Source of the DNA: Thermofilaceae archaeon
GTDB lineage: Archaea; Thermoproteota; Thermoprotei; Thermofilales; B69-G16
Reading direction: 5' to 3'
Length of the DNA: 10,074 bases
Assembly (NCBI GenBank): GCA_027017165.1
Contig: JALURF010000120.1
Location: 1-10,074 of the forward strand
The notes under the pieces were generated by a model. That model made no database searches. It worked only from the letters and a program-made list of their open reading frames with translations, and was not told the origin of the DNA. The position numbers and the translations under genes were made by a program. Shown piece by piece: positions 5,490-10,074 of the stretch. How positions within the stretch are numbered: the first letter of the stretch is position 1; every line of letters starts with the position of its first letter.

Positions 5490-6944
5490 AATAATCTCTA
5501 CGGCGTTTTTCTCTGAAATTTCTCTATAACCTATCTTCCCAGCTAGTTCTTCGAGAGTCTTGCTGAAGCCTATACGCCACAGGGACTTAACGAAATCGCC
5601 GGCTTTTCTCGAATTCACCCAATCTCCATACGATTCTTCTAGATATTTCCTGAGCATTGCTTCGAAAAACCAAGCTCTTAAATATTCGCCTGTATAGAAG
5701 CCCAAATCTATATCGTAGAGGTAAATAGATGGATTATACTTGTAGAGGAGATATTTCGACATTACCTGTTCATATAGGGTCTTTGCTTTTTCTAAATTCT
5801 TCACTTTGTGTAGCTCAAGCTCGTAGATCAGCTTAGCGCTATATCTCCTCAAAAAGTGGATATAAGATGCATAAGAGTGTAGTAGATATTTTTTCGTATT
5901 CTCGTATCCCACCAACTCCTCGGCGATACCTTTTTGAAGCAATATATACTCTATTAGAAAAGCATAGGCTTCAGTTATAGAGCTAGGACCTAATCTTTTA
6001 AAAGCCGTAGGCAGCGCGGGGTCTGTAAAAGCAAAGTGGAGCGCGTGTCCAGCTTCATGGAATAAGGCTTGGTAATCTCTGATACCGCCCGTCGGCAGGA
6101 CTACTAGCCTAACATCCTCTGGAATTTTTACAGCAGCTACAAAAGCTCTAGGAGATTTATTAGGTCTATCCTCAACATCCAGCAGTACGTTTTTCATCTT
6201 ATCCAACTCTACGCCTAATCCTCTAAGCATTTTAAGTAGGAAAGCTATCATCTCAACTTTAGGCTCCACTCCTCTTGGAGGGTTAGAGAAGAGATATATT
6301 ATGTCGTGTCTCTCGGCCTCGCTCAGACTTATTCCCAAATTTTCCTCTATTAGAGCCTCCATGTATTCTTTATAAATCCGCTCTGTTGAAGATAAGAAGC
6401 GTTCAGCCGCCTGCCTCAATTTCCCGAGGTCAACCTGGTTTATAAACTCGCAAAACTGGATGTAATCTTTAAACCCTAGTTCTTCGACTAGTTTATAGAT
6501 TTTGTAAATCCTACTGGAGAGCAACGGGTTTAGGAACTCTTCTATTACATCACAGATTTCTCCGTAAACTTTAGACCTATTTTCCCTCCTGGGTTCCCGC
6601 CTGACATAAGCTAGGGCTATTCTAAGAGAAAATCTCTCCGAATTGATCTGGATTCTCTCCTCAACTTCTCTTGAAGAAAGCTCATCGTTAATTTTGGCAA
6701 TTGATTTGTAGATATAGCTGGTAATTAAGAAGCTATAAATCCTCTTAATTTTTTCTTCATAAGTAGAATCGAATAAATCATGAACTTCTTCGATTAACTC
6801 TTTCCTGTTTAAATCGCTATACTTTTCGTAGACTTCTGCGGTTTCAAGCCTATTCTTTAATCCCGAGAAAACTAGGTAATACTCGAGCTCTAGCTCGGCT
6901 AGGAAATCATCTATCTTCTTTTCGAGCAGGTTTACATCAACCAT
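5472..6944 (-). CDS. M3-like (oligoendopeptidase F-type) metallopeptidase
   Basis: A predicted cytoplasmic zinc peptidase of 490 residues with no signal peptide or membrane segment. The zinc motif HEAGHALH is at 296-303 (ligands His296 and His300, catalytic Glu297). The third ligand is probably Glu325 in SSITEAYAFLIEYI, 25 residues after the second His, as in family M3. The segment IYLYDIDLGFYTGEYLRAW (407-425) resembles the Tyr/Gly-rich substrate-binding loop of oligoendopeptidases. The N-terminal 280 residues are helical. It is shorter than typical M3 enzymes (about 560-700), so it is a compact branch that degrades or trims peptides. The ATG at 6944 lacks a Shine-Dalgarno, and an AT-rich box (about 6966-6975) may be a promoter. 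It starts 31 bases after the radical SAM gene. Confidence 0.87.
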   Translation of the reverse strand: MVDVNLLEKKIDDFLAELELEYYLVFSGLKNRLETAEVYEKYSDLNRKELIEEVHDLFDSTYEEKIKRIYSFLITSYIYKSIAKINDELSSREVEERIQINSERFSLRIALAYVRREPRRENRSKVYGEICDVIEEFLNPLLSSRIYKIYKLVEELGFKDYIQFCEFINQVDLGKLRQAAERFLSSTERIYKEYMEALIEENLGISLSEAERHDIIYLFSNPPRGVEPKVEMIAFLLKMLRGLGVELDKMKNVLLDVEDRPNKSPRAFVAAVKIPEDVRLVVLPTGGIRDYQALFHEAGHALHFAFTDPALPTAFKRLGPSSITEAYAFLIEYILLQKGIAEELVGYENTKKYLLHSYASYIHFLRRYSAKLIYELELHKVKNLEKAKTLYEQVMSKYLLYKYNPSIYLYDIDLGFYTGEYLRAWFFEAMLRKYLEESYGDWVNSRKAGDFVKSLWRIGFSKTLEELAGKIGYREISEKNAVEIILKSLF

Positions 6945-6975
6945 TGATTATTCTAAAGCTTTAAAATTAAAAAAT

Positions 6976-8169
6976 CTACTGTCTCATCCTCTCTATCTTC
7001 CTCAAAATCTCGTTTTGGATAGCCTTAATTAATAAACGCCGATACCTCTTCTCCACCACATCGCGCGGTAAGCTTCCTCCAAGCCTAGACGCCGGAACAG
7101 TAGGCCTCTCCGAGAACTTAAACACTTGCACAAAATCGAACTTCACCTCGTCTAAAAGCTTTAATGTTTCTTCAAAATCTTCCTCTGTCTCAGCGGGAAA
7201 GCCGGTCATTATCTGCGTCCAGAGGAGAGTTTTAGGAGATAGAGACTTCACCGCTGCAATACACTCCTTGAACTCTTCAACTGTGTACCTTCGGCCCATA
7301 AGCTTTAATAGTCTATTGCTACCGGTCTGAGCGGAAGAACCGAGAAGACCTGCTTTTCCGGTTTTAAAGACATATTTTAACCCATCGAACATTTCTTTTA
7401 AATGATATGGGTTTACGTTGCCGAGAATTAGCTTATAATCTCCTTCAATAGCCGTTATCTCTCTCAATAAGTCATCTAGCCTATAGCCTCTATCTCTGCC
7501 ATAAGCCCCAAGATCGGTAGCCACTAAGTTAAAGACTTTATACCCTTTCTCCAATCCCTCCTCGAATTCCTCAACTATACGTTCTTTAGGCTTACTCCTA
7601 ATCATCCCACAGGATCGTTTATCGCTGCAGAAAGTACAGTTGCCGAGACAACCTCTCGACGTCATGATGTAATATATCTTCTCATCAGCTATAGGGGCGA
7701 ATTTCGACCTTAACCTATAGTTTAGCCACTCTAGGAAAGAAGTTAAATCTCTGACCTTTCTCTCCCCCCCGCGTCTCGGATCCACGGGGAAGAGGTGGTT
7801 TACGGTAACGTCTTCATACCTCACTCTAGCGTCTATAAATTTCTCGAGGATATGCACATTACTCCTGCCGAAGCTCATCCCTTTATGCACTTTGCGGAGA
7901 GTGAGAGGATCTATATGAGGCAGGCATCCCCAAACTATGAAATCCGCGTCTTTCCTAGATTTAGATTTTATATCTTTTATTATTTCAGCCGACAATTGGG
8001 CGTCTTCCTGAGTAAGCCCGCAGGCGTAGACGAGTACGACGTCTGCTTCTGAAGGATTTTTAACTATAGAGATGCCGTTGAGCTCTAAGAATTTCTTGAG
8101 TTGAGCCGTCTCTATTCTTGCCTCAATGCAACCATTGCAGTGTAGATAGGCTTTTTTCCAATTGTACAC
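6976..8169 (-). CDS. divergent MiaB/RimO-like methylthiotransferase-family radical SAM protein, no TRAM domain
   Basis: A 397-residue radical SAM enzyme of the methylthiotransferase family, whose members insert sulfur and a methyl group into tRNA or protein. The UPF0004-like N-terminal domain has the three cluster cysteines: Cys14 (HCNGCIEAR, plus an extra Cys11), Cys50 (YACGLTQ) and Cys82 (WGCLPH). The radical SAM cluster is CLGNCTFC (Cys174, 178, 181). YG after the SAM domain start (GAYGRD, 221-226), TGFPAETEEDF (322-332) and the FKFSERPTVPA segment (350-360) match the family. Odd points: the usual Asn of GCxxN is replaced, there is an added Cys187, residues about 118-162 look inserted, and the protein ends right after the catalytic domain without the C-terminal TRAM domain. 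The GTG at 8169 is the first possible start after an in-frame stop. Family is sure; substrate is open. Confidence 0.9.
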   Translation of the reverse strand: MYNWKKAYLHCNGCIEARIETAQLKKFLELNGISIVKNPSEADVVLVYACGLTQEDAQLSAEIIKDIKSKSRKDADFIVWGCLPHIDPLTLRKVHKGMSFGRSNVHILEKFIDARVRYEDVTVNHLFPVDPRRGGERKVRDLTSFLEWLNYRLRSKFAPIADEKIYYIMTSRGCLGNCTFCSDKRSCGMIRSKPKERIVEEFEEGLEKGYKVFNLVATDLGAYGRDRGYRLDDLLREITAIEGDYKLILGNVNPYHLKEMFDGLKYVFKTGKAGLLGSSAQTGSNRLLKLMGRRYTVEEFKECIAAVKSLSPKTLLWTQIMTGFPAETEEDFEETLKLLDEVKFDFVQVFKFSERPTVPASRLGGSLPRDVVEKRYRRLLIKAIQNEILRKIERMRQ

Positions 8170-8240
8170 GATACCATACTCTGATTTGATAAGCTAAATA
8201 GTAAAATCTCCCAGTTAAATCTTTCGGTTTTAACAAAATA

Positions 8241-8828
8241 TTAATGGATTTCAATTTTTAAGTTCAGCAACATTAAAATGAGCAATAGTAGAGCCGCCGC
8301 CCTTATCAATAAACTAACAGTTCTCCCGTAGGGTCTAGGCAGGTCAATGTACAGGATGCTTCCGGTATCTCTAATCGAGCTCCCGGGCGGAAGTCTAAGA
8401 GCTGCTAGTATGAAGATAAAATCTCCGGCCCAGCTGGCCTGATTCATGACAGAAGCTAGTTTGAAAACTTCTCCGAGAAACTTCTGACCAGCCAACAGCA
8501 ATAAGATAGGCTGAAGAAATACGATGGGAGATAGGGCGACTAACACGTAAGTATTCCTCGGTATAGGCCCTTTTATATCAATGTAAATCACGGGCAAGAA
8601 GCCCAGCCTCGCTATGCCTATCCTGAATTTATATCTAGCTAAAACTAGGAGTATTAAATGGGAAACTTCGTGAAGCGTGATACTTATCGCTAGCGCTAGT
8701 AGAGGAGTATGCTGGTCCCGTATTTTAAGCGGGCCATAGCCCAGTATTTCGAGCTCTAGGAGTGATAATAGAAAGAGTAGGAAGGCTAGTGAAATTAAAT
8801 CCCAGATGTATTCTCTAAGATTTATCAC
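8241..8828 (-). CDS. DUF3267/M50-like membrane zinc metalloprotease
   Basis: A 195-residue membrane protein with four or five hydrophobic segments (about 9-30, 41-65, 93-113, perhaps 136-145, and 172-190). HEVSH at 53-57 lies inside the second segment, as in site-2-protease-like intramembrane proteases. NQASWAGDFIFILAAL (129-144) supplies a conserved Asp136, the expected third zinc ligand, followed by a second Asp at 154 (SIRDTG), the pattern I associate with DUF3267 putative zincins. It probably cleaves a membrane-bound substrate; the target is unknown. The GTG at 8828 has no Shine-Dalgarno, and the AT-rich box at 8851-8865 lies at leaderless-promoter distance. It heads the minus-strand run leading into the radical SAM gene (71-base gap) and diverges from the DUF362 gene. 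Confidence 0.85.
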   Translation of the reverse strand: MINLREYIWDLISLAFLLFLLSLLELEILGYGPLKIRDQHTPLLALAISITLHEVSHLILLVLARYKFRIGIARLGFLPVIYIDIKGPIPRNTYVLVALSPIVFLQPILLLLAGQKFLGEVFKLASVMNQASWAGDFIFILAALRLPPGSSIRDTGSILYIDLPRPYGRTVSLLIRAAALLLLILMLLNLKIEIH

Positions 8829-8850
8829 ATTAGAAATAAGTTGGGTTATG

Positions 8851-8865
8851 TTTTAATACTTTAAA
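8851..8865. promoter_or_regulatory. shared AT-rich promoter box between divergent genes
   Basis: TTTTAATACTTTAAA lies between the GTG of the metalloprotease (8828) and the TTG of the DUF362 gene (8891). Read leftward it sits about 26-30 bases before the GTG (leaderless). Read rightward its TTTTAATA is about 28 bases before the AGGTG ribosome site. The whole spacer is only 62 bases, so both promoters must overlap here. Placement is by spacing only. Confidence 0.4.
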
Positions 8866-8880
8866 TTCTCTAATTCTGCT

Positions 8881-8885
8881 AGGTG
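8881..8885 (+). promoter_or_regulatory. ribosome binding site supporting the TTG start of the DUF362 gene
   Basis: AGGTG ends 5 bases before the TTG at 8891, which places the start immediately before the Tat motif SRRKFI. No ATG is available in this frame before the motif. Confidence 0.6.
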
Positions 8886-8890
8886 TAAAT

Positions 8891-9874
8891 TTGAAGTTTA
8901 GCCGTAGGAAATTCATAACTCTTTTAGCAGTTGTAGTAGCGACGGCTTTCGGGTTAACCTACCTGTTTGACTTGTTGAAGCCTAGAGTTGAAGAAGAGAT
9001 AAAGGGGGTTAGGAAAAGTAGGGGGAATGTATATGTTAGAAAAGGCAAATCTCTGGTAGCTATAGCTAAAGGAGTTGAAGATCCGAGGATTTTAGTTAGA
9101 AATGCGGTTGAGGCTTTGGGAGGTCTCGATAAGCTGATAAAGCCGGGAGATAAAGTTGTAATAAAGCCTAACGTCGGCTTCCTCAACCCCCATGCCGTGG
9201 TATCGCCTTTGATAGTAGCGGAGCTTGTAGCTTTGGCTTACGAGGCCGGGGCAGGTGAGGTTATAGTCGCGGAGAGCTCCGTGAGAGGCACGGATACTAC
9301 ATCCGCTTTCGAGAAAACCGGGTATTTTAAACATTTAAAAAATGTCGAATTAATTGATCTCAAAAAAGAGGGTATTGTAAAGACTTTAAAAGTTGAAGAA
9401 GCTTATAAGCTCGGAGAAGTCAAAGTTTACAGCGAGATATTCGACTCGGACGTATTAATCTCCGTGGCGAAGATGAAAAGACATTCAAGCGCGATAGCCA
9501 CGCTCGGGATGAAGAATCTAATAGGGTGTTTCCCCGACGACGAAAAAGGTAGATTTCATAGACTCGGACTCCACTACTGCATAGCGGATATAGCTTATAT
9601 TCTAAGGCCCGAGCTGGTGGTTATTGATGCGACCGAGGCCATGACGGTCTCCGGGCCGAGCGGAGGAAAAATGGTTAAACTTGATACCGTTATCGCTTCT
9701 GGCGATATGGTAGCGGCGGATTTTATTTCCGCAAAGATGCTCTTTGAGGCTGAGGGGGCGGGAAACGCTAAGGAAAAAGCGCTCAATATACCTTATATAA
9801 AGCTGGCTAGAGAGAAGGGATTAGGGGTTTTAGAAGAAGATAAAATAGAGCTAGTTTATAGGGAGTTAGGATGA
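8891..9874 (+). CDS. Tat-exported DUF362 domain protein
   Basis: A 327-residue protein with a twin-arginine signal at its N-terminus (SRRKFI at 4-9, hydrophobic stretch 10-28), so it is exported folded or membrane-anchored by that stretch. Residues about 54-320 form a DUF362 domain: VVIKPNVG (89-96), EVIVAESS (123-130), VLISVAKMKRH (188-198), TLGMKNLIGC (204-213) and VVIDATEAM (243-251) are its conserved blocks. The biochemical role of DUF362 is not established; family members often sit with or are fused to ferredoxin domains. Here the stop overlaps the ATG of a Tat-exported ferredoxin (ATGA), so the two are translationally coupled and probably act together outside the membrane. The TTG start is supported by AGGTG. 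No cleavage site is obvious. Confidence 0.92.
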   Translation: MKFSRRKFITLLAVVVATAFGLTYLFDLLKPRVEEEIKGVRKSRGNVYVRKGKSLVAIAKGVEDPRILVRNAVEALGGLDKLIKPGDKVVIKPNVGFLNPHAVVSPLIVAELVALAYEAGAGEVIVAESSVRGTDTTSAFEKTGYFKHLKNVELIDLKKEGIVKTLKVEEAYKLGEVKVYSEIFDSDVLISVAKMKRHSSAIATLGMKNLIGCFPDDEKGRFHRLGLHYCIADIAYILRPELVVIDATEAMTVSGPSGGKMVKLDTVIASGDMVAADFISAKMLFEAEGAGNAKEKALNIPYIKLAREKGLGVLEEDKIELVYRELG

Positions 9875-10074
9875 ATCCTATATCGCGGAGACGCTTTCTA
9901 GAAATAGGGTTTGCCCTCGCCCTAGTGGGGGCGCTGGGCGCATCGATAAAGTTTATGCCTCGTCCAAGGTTGGTGAGACCTCCCGGCGCTCTTGTCGAAG
10001 AAGAATTCTTATCCAGGTGTATACGCTGTGGTCTTTGCATCGAGAACTGTTTAACTGGCACTTTATCTCCAGTT
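9871..10074 (+). CDS. Tat-exported NapG/MauM-like 4Fe-4S ferredoxin, N-terminal part (partial at right edge)
   Basis: The first 68 residues of a 4Fe-4S protein. A Tat signal, ISRRRFLEIG (4-13) plus a hydrophobic run to residue 26, is followed by RPPGALVEEEFLSRC and the first cluster motif CIRCGLCIENC (Cys50, 53, 56, 60). This order, Tat signal then RPPGA...F...C.RCG.C, is typical of NapG/MauM-type quinol-side electron carriers, which usually have four clusters and a NapH-like partner downstream. The residue after the fourth Cys is Leu rather than the common Pro. The gene starts inside the DUF362 stop codon (ATGA). The rest lies outside the window, so the number of clusters is unknown. Confidence 0.9.
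   Translation, partial: MNPISRRRFLEIGFALALVGALGASIKFMPRPRLVRPPGALVEEEFLSRCIRCGLCIENCLTGTLSPV

Noticed and set aside
8112..8177. A 21-codon minus-strand reading frame starting ATG at 8177 and overlapping the start of the radical SAM gene in another frame, considered as a leader or precursor peptide.
   Set aside because: It lies almost entirely inside the radical SAM coding sequence, has no ribosome site and no precursor-like features.
8214..8234. Inverted repeat GTTAAA-N9-TTTAAC between the metalloprotease and the radical SAM gene.
   Set aside because: Six AT-rich base pairs only; too weak to call a terminator or operator.

Overview
The window looks like chromosomal DNA of a hyperthermophilic or thermophilic archaeon, most likely from the Thermoproteota/TACK side. 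The reasons are: densely packed genes on both strands; frequent GTG and TTG starts; a mix of Shine-Dalgarno genes (GAGGTG or AGGTG a few bases before the start) and genes with no Shine-Dalgarno but a TATA-like box about 26 bases upstream (leaderless style); ATA/AGG/AGA-rich codon use; and a VapBC toxin-antitoxin pair of the AbrB/PIN type. I cannot name a species. No rRNA, tRNA, insertion sequence, CRISPR array or replication origin is visible.

Layout. 1-391 (-) is the N-terminal part of a Gfo/Idh/MocA oxidoreductase that continues off the left edge. A divergent control region with a perfect 22-bp palindrome follows, then vapB-vapC (+, 493-1192). In this VapC the first catalytic aspartate of the PIN domain is a glycine. 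Next is a minus-strand group, read right to left: a DASS/SLC13 anion transporter with an unusual extra N-terminal extracytoplasmic domain (2852-4543), an orphan phosphoribosyltransferase (2140-2817) and an aldo-keto reductase (1255-2091). A 184-bp divergent spacer separates this group from a plus-strand orphan polytopic membrane protein (4737-5489).

A second minus-strand group, also read right to left, holds a DUF3267/M50-like intramembrane metalloprotease (8241-8828), a divergent methylthiotransferase-like radical SAM enzyme without a TRAM domain (6976-8169) and a short M3-like HExxH peptidase (5472-6944). The last tail-overlaps the membrane protein by 18 bp. On the right, divergent from the protease, a Tat-exported DUF362 protein (8891-9874) is translationally coupled by ATGA to a Tat-exported NapG/MauM-like 4Fe-4S ferredoxin that runs off the right edge.

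How they work together. VapBC is a self-contained autoregulated module. The DUF362/ferredoxin pair is probably the start of an extracytoplasmic electron-transfer operon. The radical SAM gene flanked by two metalloproteases is the best candidate here for an undescribed functional set, but that reading rests only on gene order. I see no decisive evidence of a wholly new system. The clearest sequence-level oddities are the VapC active-site change, the palindrome, the transporter's extra domain and the atypical methylthiotransferase.
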